A stretch of DNA of 64,000 nucleotides from Pseudomonas campi (GCF_013200955.2 NZ_CP053697.2:2480001-2544000); one strand, 5' to 3'. Numbered from the stretch's first letter, positions 25,551-34,611 are shown. The notes: generated by a model not told the origin, from the sequence alone. Program-made: numbers and translations.

Positions 25551-26381
25551 TTACTGGCGCACCAACCGCCGATTGTCCGGGCTGATCGGCCCCGTGCTGC
25601 GGTAGGGGTTGATATCCAGCCCGCCGCGCCGCACGTAGCGGGCATACACCGTCAGGCGCTGCGGCTGCAACACGCGCTGCAGGTCGAGGAACACCCGTTC
25701 CACGCACTGCTCGTGGAAGTCCTGGTGCTGGCGGAAGCTCACCACGTAGGCCAGCAGGCTGGCGGCATCCAGACGCGGGCCGCGGTACTCGACCACCAGG
25801 GTGCCCCAGTCGGGCTGGCCGGTGACCGGGCAGTTGGACTTGAGCAGGTGGCTATACAGGGTTTCCTCGACGATCTCGTCCGCAGCGCAGCGCAGCAGTT
25901 CGGGCCGCGGATGGGCGTAGTCGCTGACCGCAATCTCCAACTCATCGACGCAGCGCCCCGGCAACAGGGCCACGCCCTCGGCGGCCACCGCATCCAGACT
26001 GCGCACCCGCACCGCCACCGGCGCAGCAGCGCAGGCCGATAGGTCGCGCGCCAGTACTTGCTCGACCTCGGTCTGGCTGGCATAGACGCTCTGGTTCAGC
26101 GAATTGAGATAGAGCTTGAACGACTTGGACTCGATGATATTCGGCGAGTCGGCCGGGATGGCGAACTCGCCGATGGCCACCACTGGCTTGCCGGACGGCA
26201 GCAGCCAGGACAGTTCGTAGCAGTTCCAGTAGTCCACGCCCTGATAGGGCAAGGTGCTGGCCGTCAGCCCCAGTTCGGCCCACTTGGTGGCGCGCGGAAT
26301 CGGGAACAGCAGCTCGGGGCTGTAGCTGGAAAGGTATTCGCTGGACTTGCCCAGCGGCGAGTGTTCGGCAGGATGCTGCAT
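25551..26381 (-). CDS. queF: 7-cyano-7-deazaguanine reductase QueF
   Basis: NADPH-dependent reduction of preQ0 to preQ1 in queuosine biosynthesis. 276 aa, the long bimodular QueF form. The QueF motif [11 protein letters not shown] is at residues 84-94; catalytic Cys184 in [14 protein letters not shown] and Asp191 follow, with the [11 protein letters not shown]lu/His segment near 230. The ATG at 26381 begins [16 protein letters not shown], as in homologues. No preQ1 riboswitch was seen upstream. Confidence 0.97.
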   Translation of the reverse strand: MQHPAEHSPLGKSSEYLSSYSPELLFPIPRATKWAELGLTASTLPYQGVDYWNCYELSWLLPSGKPVVAIGEFAIPADSPNIIESKSFKLYLNSLNQSVYASQTEVEQVLARDLSACAAAPVAVRVRSLDAVAAEGVALLPGRCVDELEIAVSDYAHPRPELLRCAADEIVEETLYSHLLKSNCPVTGQPDWGTLVVEYRGPRLDAASLLAYVVSFRQHQDFHEQCVERVFLDLQRVLQPQRLTVYARYVRRGGLDINPYRSTGPISPDNRRLVRQ

Positions 26382-26447
26382 GGCGACGGCCTGGAAAGCG
26401 GAAAACGGCGGGCATTGTACCCCATGCCCAGAGCCCTCTCGTCACCC

Positions 26448-26605
26448 GTAGCCCGGATGCAATCCGGGAAGCAGGCCACTCCGCCCCGGATTGCATCCGG
26501 GCTACAGGCCGGCGGCCCCCTCGCCCGTTCACGGGAGAGCGCTGGGGAGAGGGTAAATTGCCCACCCCCCTCTCCCCCGGCCCCTCTCCCATAAATGGGA
26601 GAGGG
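26448..26605. repeat. repeat unit A: composite palindrome plus CTCTCCC palindromes
   Basis: GTAGCCCGGATGCAATCC...GGGCTAC (26448-26505), then two CTCTCCC-type palindromes (26517-26554 and 26567-26605). Unit B at 26681-26777 repeats this order, each unit followed by the copB 3' end. Confidence 0.8.
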
Positions 26606-26610
26606 GTGAC

Positions 26611-26680
26611 TCACACCAGAACTTCAACGCCAGCACCCAAGCGCCCTCCTCGTCAGGCTCGCGTTCGGGGCGCAGTCTCC
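26611..26680 (-). pseudogene. duplicated 3' end of copB
   Basis: Minus strand encodes PDEEGAWVLALKFW, nearly the C-terminus of the intact copB (HDEEGAWVLGLKFWL). About 70 bp of the copB tail was copied with the neighbouring palindromes, giving two tandem units. Non-functional fragment. Confidence 0.85.
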
Positions 26681-26777
26681 GTAAATCCGGGAAGCAGGCC
26701 ACTCCGCCCCGGATTACATCCGGGCTACAGGCTGGCCGCCCCCTCTCCCGTTCACGGGAGAGGGCTGGGGAGAGGGG
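26681..26777. repeat. repeat unit B beside copB
   Basis: Truncated composite palindrome 26681-26728 and the palindrome CCCTCTCCCGTTCACGGGAG at 26741-26760, ending 5 bp from the copB stop. Confidence 0.8.
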
Positions 26778-26781
26778 TGAT

Positions 26782-27486
26782 TCACAACCAGAACTTCAGC
26801 CCCAGCACCCAGGCGCCCTCCTCGTCATGCTCGCCTTCGTCGCGCAGCCAGTCGCCCGTGCGGCCGTAGGTCTTCTCCCAGACATAGCCGACATAGGGCG
26901 AAAACTGCGGACTGACCCGGTAATTCAGGCGCAGCCCGGCCTCCAGGGTGCTGCCACCGGCGCCGACACCCAGGTCGCGGTCGTCGGCCAACGCCAGGTC
27001 GTATTCCAGCTTGGGTTCCAGCACCCAGCGCTGGCCCAGCAGCAGCTCATACTCGGCCTCGACGCGCAGCGACGGGTCGCCGCGTTCGCTGACGAACAGA
27101 TTGGCGTCCAGCTCGATCCACTGGGGCGCCAGGCCTTTCATGCCGAGCACGGCATAGCTGCGCTGCGGTCCCGGCTGATCGTCATGGCGAACGCCGGCCT
27201 GCCAGTCGAAGAACTCGCTGGCCATGCGCCGATAGAGCAGCTGGGTCTCGCTGGACTCGGTCGGCCCGCCGTCAGCACGCTCACCGCTGCTTTTCAGTAC
27301 TGCCTTGTGCAGGTCGTTGCCATAGGTCGCCTCCAGCTCCCAGGCCAGGGCCTGGTCGTCGCCATCGAAACGCTGTTCCAGGTGATCCACGGCCAGCTTG
27401 GCCACCGGCATGGCGTCCATGTGCGGTTCCATGGCCAGCGCCGGGGTGGCCAGCAGCAGCGCCGGCAGCAGATTAATGGTGCGCAT
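26782..27486 (-). CDS. copB: copper resistance outer-membrane protein CopB
   Basis: 234 aa, CopB family beta-barrel in the outer membrane, binding or limiting copper. Signal peptide MRTINLLPALLLATPALA, then MEPHMDAMPVAKL, a shortened Met/His-rich segment compared with P. syringae CopB. The barrel part has DDQALAWELEATYG, RMASEFFDWQAGVRHD and ends in a C-terminal aromatic (LKFWL). ATG at 27486 has AGGAGAG before it and overlaps the end of copA by 14 bp, so translation is coupled. The 3' end is partly duplicated downstream. Confidence 0.94.
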   Translation of the reverse strand: MRTINLLPALLLATPALAMEPHMDAMPVAKLAVDHLEQRFDGDDQALAWELEATYGNDLHKAVLKSSGERADGGPTESSETQLLYRRMASEFFDWQAGVRHDDQPGPQRSYAVLGMKGLAPQWIELDANLFVSERGDPSLRVEAEYELLLGQRWVLEPKLEYDLALADDRDLGVGAGGSTLEAGLRLNYRVSPQFSPYVGYVWEKTYGRTGDWLRDEGEHDEEGAWVLGLKFWL

Positions 27487-29251
27487 GTTCGCTCTCCTTG
27501 GCCGCCGGCTGCTCGCTGTAGAACGGCTGAGTGCTGCCATCGGCCGCCTCGACCACGATCTTGCGGAACATACCGCTGCCCATGTGGTAGATCAGGTGGC
27601 AATGGAAGGCCCACTCGCCCATGGCATCGACCGGCACGTCCACTTCCAGGGTCTGCCCCGGCGCCACGTTGACTACGTGCTTGAGCGGGTTGAACTGGCC
27701 GTTGCCCTTGTCCAGCTGCATCCACATGCCGTGCAGGTGCATGGGGTGGTTCATCATGGTCTGGTTGACGAAGCGAAAGCGCACGCGCTCGCCGTACTTG
27801 AGGCGGATCGGCTCGGCCTCGGAGTATTTCACCCCGTTGAACGACCAGAAGTAGCGCTCCATGTTGCCCGTCAGCTGCAGCTCGATGGTGCGATCCGGGG
27901 CGCGATAGCCGGCGGCCGGGCGCATGGCCTTGAGGTCGCCGTAAACCAGCACCCGCCCGCCATCCACCGGTTCGGGGGCGATGCCGCTGCCGGCGGCGTA
28001 GTCCGGATTGTTCGCCTGGGCCATGGCCGCGTGATTCATCGCACCATGGTCCATGCCGGCCATCTGCGAATGATCCATCCCCGCCATCGCCGAGTGATCC
28101 ACCCCGCTCATCTTCGAATGGTCCATACCTGCCATGGCCGAATGATCCATGCCGGCCATCTCGCCATCAGCCATCGCGCCGTGATCCATGCCGCCATGAT
28201 CCATCCCGGCGTGGGCCATGCCCATGTCGGCCATGCTCAGCAGGCGCGGCGCCCGCAGCTCGGGCACCTCGCCCTGCATGCCGGCCCGCGGCGCCAGGGT
28301 GGCGCGGGCATAGCCGCGACGGTCCATGGATTCGGCGAACAGGGTGTAGGCCTTGTCTTCCTTGGGCTGGACGATCACGTCGTAGGTTTCCGCCACCGCG
28401 ATGCGCAGCTGGTCGACAGTCACCGGTTGTACGTCGTTGCCGTCGGCCTGCACCACGGTCATGGCCAGGCCGGGGATGCGCAGGTCGAAGTAGCTCATGC
28501 CCGAGCCGTTGATGATGCGCAGGCGCACGCGCTCGCCCGGCTTGAACAGTGCGGTCCAGTTCTGCTCGGTGTCGCGGCCGTTGACCAGGAAGCGGAAGCC
28601 GCTGACATCGGCGATGTCGGTCTTGGCCATGCGCATGTTGCCCCAGTCCCAGCGATCCTTGAGCGCCGCGCTCCAGCCATCGCGTTTGGCGTCGCGCAGC
28701 AGGTCGCCGAGGGTCGGCTGCTGGTCGTTGTAGTAATCGGCCTGCTTCTTCAGGTTGGCCAGGGTGCGCTCCGGCTTCTCGTCCTGCCAGTCGAACAGCA
28801 GCACCGTGTATTCGCGGTCGTAGCGGTACGGCTGGCGGCCCTTGGGCTCGATGATCAGCGGCCCGTAGATGCCCTCCTGTTCCTGGAAGTCGGCATGGGC
28901 GTGGTACCAGTAGGTGCCGGACTGGTTGACCGTGAAGCGGTAGGTGAAGGTCTCGCCCGGCTGGATGCCGGGGAAGCTGATGCCCGGCACGCCGTCCTGG
29001 GTGTAGGGCAGCAGGATGCCGTGCCAGTGCAGCGCGCTCATGCGCTCCAGTTTGTTGGTGACGACGATTTCCACCGCCTCGCCTTCCTGAAAGCGCAGCT
29101 CCGGCGCCGGGCTCTGGCCGTTGACGGTCAGCGCCGGGCGCACGCCGTCGCTGAAGCGCACCTGGCCCTCGTCGATCACCAGTTCGTAGCGAGCGGCCTG
29201 GGCGGTCAGGCTCAGGCCCAGTAGCCCGACAGCCAGTAGCAGACGCTTCAC
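27473..29251 (-). CDS. copA: multicopper oxidase CopA (copper resistance)
   Basis: 592-aa periplasmic Cu(I) oxidase/copper sink. Signal peptide is short (MKRLLLAVGLLGLSLTAQA), Sec-like without a clear twin-Arg. Cupredoxin domain 1 has the HWHGIL and WYHAHAD copper motifs, the C-terminal domain HPMHLHGMW and HCHLIYHMGSGMF with the type 1 Cys and Met. Between them (about 345-410) is a Met/His-rich repeat of MDHSxMAG units, at least six, for extra copper. Overlaps copI by 4 bp and copB by 14 bp: operon copI-copA-copB. Regulated from the divergent copRS promoter region. Confidence 0.96.
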   Translation of the reverse strand: MKRLLLAVGLLGLSLTAQAARYELVIDEGQVRFSDGVRPALTVNGQSPAPELRFQEGEAVEIVVTNKLERMSALHWHGILLPYTQDGVPGISFPGIQPGETFTYRFTVNQSGTYWYHAHADFQEQEGIYGPLIIEPKGRQPYRYDREYTVLLFDWQDEKPERTLANLKKQADYYNDQQPTLGDLLRDAKRDGWSAALKDRWDWGNMRMAKTDIADVSGFRFLVNGRDTEQNWTALFKPGERVRLRIINGSGMSYFDLRIPGLAMTVVQADGNDVQPVTVDQLRIAVAETYDVIVQPKEDKAYTLFAESMDRRGYARATLAPRAGMQGEVPELRAPRLLSMADMGMAHAGMDHGGMDHGAMADGEMAGMDHSAMAGMDHSKMSGVDHSAMAGMDHSQMAGMDHGAMNHAAMAQANNPDYAAGSGIAPEPVDGGRVLVYGDLKAMRPAAGYRAPDRTIELQLTGNMERYFWSFNGVKYSEAEPIRLKYGERVRFRFVNQTMMNHPMHLHGMWMQLDKGNGQFNPLKHVVNVAPGQTLEVDVPVDAMGEWAFHCHLIYHMGSGMFRKIVVEAADGSTQPFYSEQPAAKESEHAHH

Positions 29252-29778
29252 GGCTTGACCTCGACGTTACCGACCATGCCCGCCTGGTAGTGGCCGGGGA
29301 TATTGCAGGCGAACTCCAGGCCGGTGCTCTGGCTGAAGGTCCAGATCAGCTCGGCGCTCTGGCCCGGTTCGAGCATCACCGTATTCGGGTCGTCGTGGGC
29401 CATCTTGCCGTGTTGCATGCCGCTCATATCGTGCTGGCTGTGGTCCATCTTGCTCATGTCGTGCTGCATGCCGGTCGGAGTGAGCATGCCCATCTGCTGC
29501 ATCATCAGCATGTGCTTCTGGTGCTCGGCGTGCATGGCCGCATCGCCCAGGCTGAATTCGTGCAGCAGCGCGCCCTCGTTCTTCAGCACGAAGCGCACGG
29601 TCTCGCCGGCCTTGACCTGCACGCTGCCCGGCTCGTAGTACATATCGCCGAGGACGATTTCCACGGTGCGGTCGACCTCGGCCGCTTTAGCCGGTTGGCC
29701 GAAACTGAAGTGACCCTGACCAGCCAGGGCAGGCAGGCTGAGGGCGCAGAGCAGCGGCAAAAGAATACGAGCGGACAT
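29248..29778 (-). CDS. copI: periplasmic cupredoxin CopI, first gene of the copper operon
   Basis: 176 aa: signal peptide, then a plastocyanin-like fold with GDMYYEPGSVQVKAGETVRF, first His ligand in LLHEFSLG and the Cys-His-Met set in FACNIPGHYQAGM near the end. A loop of about 45 residues is rich in Met and His (HQKHMLMMQQMGM, then MSKMDHSQHDM), an added copper-binding region as in CopI proteins. Predicted periplasmic copper tolerance factor. Its promoter faces copR; a dyad lies 56-88 bp upstream of its start. Confidence 0.9.
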   Translation of the reverse strand: MSARILLPLLCALSLPALAGQGHFSFGQPAKAAEVDRTVEIVLGDMYYEPGSVQVKAGETVRFVLKNEGALLHEFSLGDAAMHAEHQKHMLMMQQMGMLTPTGMQHDMSKMDHSQHDMSGMQHGKMAHDDPNTVMLEPGQSAELIWTFSQSTGLEFACNIPGHYQAGMVGNVEVKP

Positions 29779-29833
29779 GAGTGAGGCTCCATGGATGGAC
29801 GATGCCCCACTCTAGGCGCCGGCAACTGGCGCT

Positions 29834-29866
29834 AAGCTGACGCGAAGATTACAACTTTGTCAGCTT
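29834..29866. promoter_or_regulatory. putative CopR operator between copI and copR
   Basis: Inverted repeat AAGCTGAC (29834-29841) / GTCAGCTT (29859-29866), overlapping an inner imperfect dyad TTACAACTTTGTCA (29849-29862) like the cop/cus boxes bound by CopR/CusR regulators. It is centred in the 161-bp divergent region, so one site could serve both operons. Confidence 0.65.
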
Positions 29867-29939
29867 TGCCCATTCCAGCCCTCGCCTGGCGTATAAAGCC
29901 GGCATCCACCGCGCACGAGCCCCAAGCTGCGAGCCCCGA

Positions 29940-30617
29940 ATGAAACTGCTGATAGTCGAAGACGAACCCAAGACCGGCCAGTACCTGCGCCAGGGCCTCG
30001 CCGAGGCCGGTTTCAGCGTCGAACTGGCCACCGACGGCAGCAGCGGCGAACTGCTGGCGCTGTCCGGCGAGCATGACCTGCTGATTCTCGACGTGATGCT
30101 GCCGGGCCGCGACGGCTGGCAGATCCTGCGTAGCGTGCGCGGCGCTGGCCTGGAGACCCCGGTGCTGTTTCTCACTGCCAGGGACGCCGTCGAGGACCGC
30201 GTGCGCGGCCTGGAGGCCGGCGCCGACGATTACCTGGTCAAGCCCTTCGCCTTCACCGAACTGCTAGCCCGCGTGCGTACCCTGCTACGGCGCAGCAACG
30301 GCGTGGCGCAGGACACCCAGCTGCAACTGGCCGACCTGTCCCTAGACCTGCTGCGCCGCCGCGCCGAGCGCGCCGGCCAGCGCATCGAACTGACCGCCAA
30401 GGAGTTCGCCCTGCTCGAACTGCTGCTGCGCCGCCAGGGCGAAGTGCTGCCCAAGTCGCTGATCGCCTCGCAGGTGTGGGACATGAATTTCGACAGCGAC
30501 ACCAATGTCATCGAAGTGGCCATCCGCCGCCTGCGCGCCAAGGTCGACGACGGCTTCGCCCAGCCGCTGATCCACACCGTGCGCGGCATGGGCTATGTAC
30601 TGGAGGCGCGTCGCTGA
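29940..30617 (+). CDS. copR: copper-responsive response regulator CopR (OmpR family)
   Basis: 225 aa. Receiver domain with Asp51 ([12 protein letters not shown]) and Lys in [15 protein letters not shown]-terminal winged helix with [20 protein letters not shown] and [18 protein letters not shown]. The wording is that of the heavy-metal CusR/CopR/PcoR group. Its stop overlaps the copS start by 1 bp (TGATG). Divergent from copIAB. Expected to activate both. Confidence 0.94.
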   Translation: MKLLIVEDEPKTGQYLRQGLAEAGFSVELATDGSSGELLALSGEHDLLILDVMLPGRDGWQILRSVRGAGLETPVLFLTARDAVEDRVRGLEAGADDYLVKPFAFTELLARVRTLLRRSNGVAQDTQLQLADLSLDLLRRRAERAGQRIELTAKEFALLELLLRRQGEVLPKSLIASQVWDMNFDSDTNVIEVAIRRLRAKVDDGFAQPLIHTVRGMGYVLEARR

Positions 30618-31951
30618 TGTCCCTCGCCAATCGCCTGGCCCTGCTGTTCGCCGCCTGCGCCGCGGCCGTGGCGCTGATCGCCGGCAGCCTGTTCAGCCAG
30701 GCCAGCGCCCTGCACTTCGTCGACCTGGACCGGCAACTGCTGCAAAGCAAGCTGGCCGTGTTCGCCGATATCCTCCAAGACGCCGACGACCCCGACGCCC
30801 TGGCCAGCCGCCGCCCCGCCATGCTGCAGGAATTGCAACGCCACCCGGAACTGGCCCTGCGCGTCGAAACCCGCAATGGCCAGCTGTGGTTCAGCAGCCT
30901 GCCGCAACTTGAGGAACTGTCGATTTCCATGAAGGAACTGCGTCGCTGGCGCAACGGCGATACCGACTACCGGGTGATGGAAAAGCGCCTGCCCAACGGC
31001 CTGCGCTTGAGCCTGCTGCTGGACATCACCCACCACCAGCACTTCCTGCAGCAGATGCAGCGGCTGATCTGGCTCTGCGTCGGCCTCTCGGCCCTGGCCA
31101 CCGCGCTGCTCGGCGCTTGGGTGGCGCGCCGCGGCCTGCGCCCGCTACGCAACATGACCGCGGTGGCGCAGCAGGTTTCCGCCAGCTCGCTGACCACCCG
31201 CCTGCCGACCCAGGGCCTGCCCGCCGAACTGGGCGAACTGGCACAGGCCTTCAACGCCATGCTGGCGCGCCTGGAAGATGCCTTCGCCCGCCTCTCCGCG
31301 TTCTCCGCCGATATCGCCCACGAGCTGCGCACGCCGCTGTCCAACCTGCTGACCCAGACCCAGGTGATCCTCAGCCAGCCACGGCCACTGGAGGACTACC
31401 AGGAAGCGCTGCACTCCAACCTGGAGGAACTGCAACACCTGGCGCAGATGGTCGGCGACATGCTCCTGCTGGCCAAGGCCGAGCACGGCCTGCTGCAAAC
31501 CCAGCGGGAAAGCCTGGAACTGGGCGCCGAACTGGCCGCCCTGGCCGAGTATTTCACCCCGCTGGCCGAGGATGCCGGGGTCACCCTGCGGGTCACCGGC
31601 CAGGCCGCGCTCAGCGCCGACCGCGGCCTGCTGCGCCGCGCCCTGAGCAACCTGATCGACAACGCCCTGCGCTTCACCCCCAGCGGTGGCGAGCTGCGCC
31701 TGAGCACGACAAGCGCGGGCGCCACGGTACGCATCGAAGTGGCCAACCAGGGCCCGGAGATTCCGGCCGCATTGCGCGAGCGCCTGTTCGACCGCTTCTA
31801 CCGCGCCGACCCGGCCCGCCGCGAAGGCAATGCCGAACACGCCGGCCTCGGCCTGGCCATCACCCGCTCCATCGTCCGCGCCCACGGCGGGGCCATCCGC
31901 TGCGAGTCGGCCGAGGGCTGGACGCGCTTTATCCTGGAGTTCCCAACCTAG
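30617..31951 (+). CDS. copS: copper sensor histidine kinase CopS
   Basis: 444 aa from the ATG at 30617. TM1 at about 7-27, a periplasmic sensor loop of some 120 residues, TM2 near 150-170, HAMP, dimerisation helix with His235 (ADIAHELRTPLSN), then an ATPase domain with N box NLIDNALRF, and the G2 box HAGLGLAITRSI. Matches heavy-metal sensor kinases (CopS/CusS). The frame is open upstream to 30476 but this overlaps copR and lacks a ribosome site. Confidence 0.93.
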   Translation: MSLANRLALLFAACAAAVALIAGSLFSQASALHFVDLDRQLLQSKLAVFADILQDADDPDALASRRPAMLQELQRHPELALRVETRNGQLWFSSLPQLEELSISMKELRRWRNGDTDYRVMEKRLPNGLRLSLLLDITHHQHFLQQMQRLIWLCVGLSALATALLGAWVARRGLRPLRNMTAVAQQVSASSLTTRLPTQGLPAELGELAQAFNAMLARLEDAFARLSAFSADIAHELRTPLSNLLTQTQVILSQPRPLEDYQEALHSNLEELQHLAQMVGDMLLLAKAEHGLLQTQRESLELGAELAALAEYFTPLAEDAGVTLRVTGQAALSADRGLLRRALSNLIDNALRFTPSGGELRLSTTSAGATVRIEVANQGPEIPAALRERLFDRFYRADPARREGNAEHAGLGLAITRSIVRAHGGAIRCESAEGWTRFILEFPT

Positions 31952-31955
31952 CCGG

Positions 31956-32876
31956 TTAAGGCAACACACAACCCGCCGTCAGACGCAGCGGCGCGCTGGG
32001 CAAACTGCCACTGACATGGCTGGCGGTGCACTGCACCGGCGGCAGGGTACGCAGGAAATCCGGATCAGGCTGCGCCTGGATCGGCCCAACCAAAGGCAGG
32101 TTGAGGCTGACGGTCTCACGGGCCGCCAGGCGCAACGGGTTGCCATTGAGATTGCCGACCACGGCGAAGCCATTGGGGTTGTGGATGCTGAGCAGATGCA
32201 TATTGGGCGAAGCCCGGGTGAACAGCTCCTCCAGGCGCGTGCCGCCCCAGGTGCGGGTGCCACCCAGGCATTCGTAGGCATTGGCGGCGATGCGCCGGAG
32301 ATCGATGGGGATAACCTCGGCCCGCGTATCCAGATCGATGCGCCCGATGGCACTGGCGACCCCGGCACGCTGGCCCTCGACATCGATCACTTCGCTACGC
32401 AAGGCGATATTGCTGGTCTCGCGGATCACGAAAGTGCGCTCGCCACGGTGCTGGACGATATCGCTGGCATCGGCCAGTGGCGGATCGGGCTCGGGAGTGA
32501 TCTGGATGCGGGCATTGAGGTTGGGCTCGCAACCCAAGTTGCTTGGCGCCGCGCACTCGCTCATACGGCGCACCGGGTCGCTGATGGCCGCGCAACCATT
32601 GCAGAAGCCATCCAGGCATATCGCACCAGCCGTGCAGTCGGCACTGATGCGACAACTCTGCAGCGCCGGGGTATTGCCGTTGGCAATGGCGCAGAAGCTC
32701 GGGTTGCGTGGACGCTGGGTATCCCAGGCAATGGTCACTGTATCGCCGGCACAGGCCAGAGCGGGTGTGGCAGTCAGGCTTCCGCCCGGCATGGCGGCGA
32801 TAACCGAGCGATCCAGGGTGCAACCGCCGAGAGCGGAGCACAGCAAAAACAATGGAACCAGCAAGCGCGCGGTCAT
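31956..32876 (-). CDS. hypothetical Cys-rich lipoprotein, 306 aa
   Basis: Signal peptide with lipobox SALGGC (Cys19 lipidated). Residues about 75-110 have a spaced-Cys run CRISADCTAGAICLDGFCNGC, like small disulfide-rich (EGF or Dickkopf-like) modules seen in myxobacterial and Pseudomonas surface lipoproteins; two more Cys pairs occur later. The rest is beta-rich without recognised domain. It converges with copS (4 bp between stops), so it is not part of the copper operon by orientation, though it might still bind metal. Function unknown. Confidence 0.78.
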   Translation of the reverse strand: MTARLLVPLFLLCSALGGCTLDRSVIAAMPGGSLTATPALACAGDTVTIAWDTQRPRNPSFCAIANGNTPALQSCRISADCTAGAICLDGFCNGCAAISDPVRRMSECAAPSNLGCEPNLNARIQITPEPDPPLADASDIVQHRGERTFVIRETSNIALRSEVIDVEGQRAGVASAIGRIDLDTRAEVIPIDLRRIAANAYECLGGTRTWGGTRLEELFTRASPNMHLLSIHNPNGFAVVGNLNGNPLRLAARETVSLNLPLVGPIQAQPDPDFLRTLPPVQCTASHVSGSLPSAPLRLTAGCVLP

Positions 32877-33121
32877 GATGGAGCCTCCCTGCAGACGATA
32901 CGTCCTTTAGGCATAGTCCCTCCTGCCGTGCCGGCAAACCGGTGTGACCAACGGCAACACCCCATGATGACCAGGGATCGCTGCGGGCCGCCCTGAAGTC
33001 ATCAGCGCAGGCCGAGCCATGGAACTGATCGCCGGGATTTGCCAGGCACGCTGTTGCTCGACAAAATCGCCTGCCGTTCCGGCCCAACGTGCCGGACGAC
33101 CCTGGTGAACAGAGGTAGCAG
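32877..33121. other. 245-bp intergenic region
   Basis: Between the divergent lipoprotein gene and trmK. No gene, tRNA or strong palindrome seen; presumably holds both promoters. Confidence 0.4.
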
Positions 33122-33826
33122 TTGAACCAACAGAGATTGTCCGAGCGCCTGGAACGCGTGGCCGCCCATGTGCCGGCCGATGCGCGGCTGGCCGACATCG
33201 GCTCGGATCACGGCTACCTGCTCGTCGCCTTGATGAAGCGCGGCGTGATCGCGGCGGCGGTGGCCGGCGAGGTGGCGTTGACGCCGTTTCACGCGGCGCA
33301 ACGCACCGTGCGCGAAAATGACCTGAGCCAGCGCATCAGCGTACGCCTAGCCAATGGCCTGGCCGCGATCGAGCCAGCAGACGGCATCACGGCAATCAGC
33401 CTCTGCGGCATGGGCGGCGAGACGATCCGCGACATCCTCGACCGCGACCAGGCGCGCCTGAGCGGCGAGGAGCGCCTGATCCTGCAGCCCAACGGCGGCG
33501 AGCAGCCCCTGCGCCTATGGCTGATGGACAATGGCTACCGCATCCTCGCCGAGGAAGTGCTGCGGGAAAACCGCTTCAACTACGAAATCATCGTCGCCGA
33601 GCGCAGCGGGCCGGTGCGGTACACCGCCCAGGAACTGTACTTCGGCCCCCTGCAATTACAGCAACGCAGCCCGGCATTCCTGGCCAAGTGGCAGCGCCTG
33701 TTGCGCCTGAAGCAGCGCACCCTGAGCCACTTCGCCCGCGCGCGGCAGGCCGTGCCCGAGGAGCAGGTGCAAGAACTCACCCAACAGGTCGGGTGGATCA
33801 GCGAACTGCTTGCGCAAGCAGGCTGA
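33122..33826 (+). CDS. trmK: tRNA (adenine(22)-N1)-methyltransferase TrmK
   Basis: SAM-dependent methyltransferase of the TrmK/YqfN family, 234 aa. SAM loop LADIGSDHGYLLVAL at 23-37, CGMGGETIRDIL at about 97-108 and LILQPNGGEQPLRLWL with the NPN-like catalytic motif at about 119-134. Starts with TTG at 33122 preceded by AGAGGTAGCAG; no ATG in a suitable place, and the N-terminus fits homologues. Its last 330 bp recur, diverged and broken, at 35966-36296. Confidence 0.92.
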   Translation: MNQQRLSERLERVAAHVPADARLADIGSDHGYLLVALMKRGVIAAAVAGEVALTPFHAAQRTVRENDLSQRISVRLANGLAAIEPADGITAISLCGMGGETIRDILDRDQARLSGEERLILQPNGGEQPLRLWLMDNGYRILAEEVLRENRFNYEIIVAERSGPVRYTAQELYFGPLQLQQRSPAFLAKWQRLLRLKQRTLSHFARARQAVPEEQVQELTQQVGWISELLAQAG

Positions 33827-34007
33827 GGCCCGTGCGCGCAGCAGAACCTGTCTTCTCTTGGCCTTCAACAGCGACCCAAAACGGTCGTTGGCTACGGGCA
33901 GAAAGCGGCCATCACCAGCGATTCAATGTGGATGCCAGAAAGCAGGACGACCACGCAAAAGCGGACTCAAGCAGCGCGATGTGCCATGTCAGATCAAAGC
34001 TTATGGG

Positions 34008-34047
34008 TTGTCATGAAATGAGAAGTGGCTGTCGCTTAATGAAAGGC
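34008..34047 (+). promoter_or_regulatory. second copy of the 40-bp element
   Basis: TTGTCATGAAATGAGAAGTG and following 20 bp; 33 of 40 identical to 12491-12530 on the opposite strand. Followed by the remnant of an oxidoreductase gene. Confidence 0.5.
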
Positions 34048-34098
34048 TGGCCCACACCTTCTCTATAAACTCCTCTGCAAGGTCTGCGCAGCAAGCCT

Positions 34099-34197
34099 AG
34101 CTATGAGTGGTTGGCGGCCATGAACACCGCGCCTGAGGCTTTGATCGGCCTGTTCAAGGGCGGGAACTTCGGCAAGCCACTCGCCACGCTCGTCTAA
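34099..34197 (+). pseudogene. C-terminal remnant of an MDR oxidoreductase
   Basis: SYEWLAAMNTAPEALIGLF, then KGGNFGKPLATLV and TAA. This is the end of an NADP-dependent MDR oxidoreductase (curcumin-reductase type, whose ends read GLFxGxNFGKLxV). The upstream 50 bp contains what looks like its promoter; the body is deleted. Confidence 0.6.
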
Positions 34198-34299
34198 AGC
34201 CGGGCAATGGCTGGCGAAACCTCATTCTGTGCCCACTACCGTGCAGCCCCCCCCTGCGCCGAGGATGACCTCCGCGCCTCCCACCGTCAGGAGTCCACA

Positions 34300-34611
34300 A
34301 TGCTCTTTCTAATCCACTTCGAAGTAACCGTTCCTGCCGATACTTCGGAGGAGCTGAAAGAACAATTACGTCAGGGCGAACATGCACGCGTCTTTGAATT
34401 TATTGAAGCGGGCAAACTGCACCGCATCTGGCGTCCAGTAGGCACGGCTGACACCTGCTGTCTTTGGCAGGCTGACAGTCTTGAGGAACTGCATGCCGCG
34501 GTACGGTCTCTTCCGCTGTATCCGTATATGAAATTGTCCATTACCCCTCTCGTTGAACATCCCGCCGCCGTAGCATGGGAAAAAGCGCACGGGCCTATGC
34601 CGGCGTTCTGA
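34300..34611 (+). CDS. muconolactone Delta-isomerase-like protein, 103 aa
   Basis: Small ferredoxin-fold protein starting MLFLIHFEVTVPADTSEEL, with LHRIWRPVGTADTCCLWQADS and LPLYPYMKLSITPLVEHPA, the pattern of muconolactone isomerase (CatC) family. CatC acts in the beta-ketoadipate pathway; here there are no cat genes nearby, so it may be an isomerase of another lactone or a dimeric binding protein. ATG 34300 follows AGGAG by 7 bases. Together with the alcohol dehydrogenase it lies in the foreign insert between the two trmK ends. Confidence 0.8.
   Translation: MLFLIHFEVTVPADTSEELKEQLRQGEHARVFEFIEAGKLHRIWRPVGTADTCCLWQADSLEELHAAVRSLPLYPYMKLSITPLVEHPAAVAWEKAHGPMPAF

Noticed and set aside
26381..26447. 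preQ1 riboswitch upstream of queF
   Set aside because: No preQ1-I or II pattern seen in the short leader before the repeats.
28050..28200. Regular repeats in copA as a CRISPR or satellite
   Set aside because: In-frame coding repeats of the Met/His-rich segment.
34207..34299. Upstream extension of the isomerase-like gene
   Set aside because: The ATG at 34300 has AGGAG at proper distance; the extension is not conserved-like.
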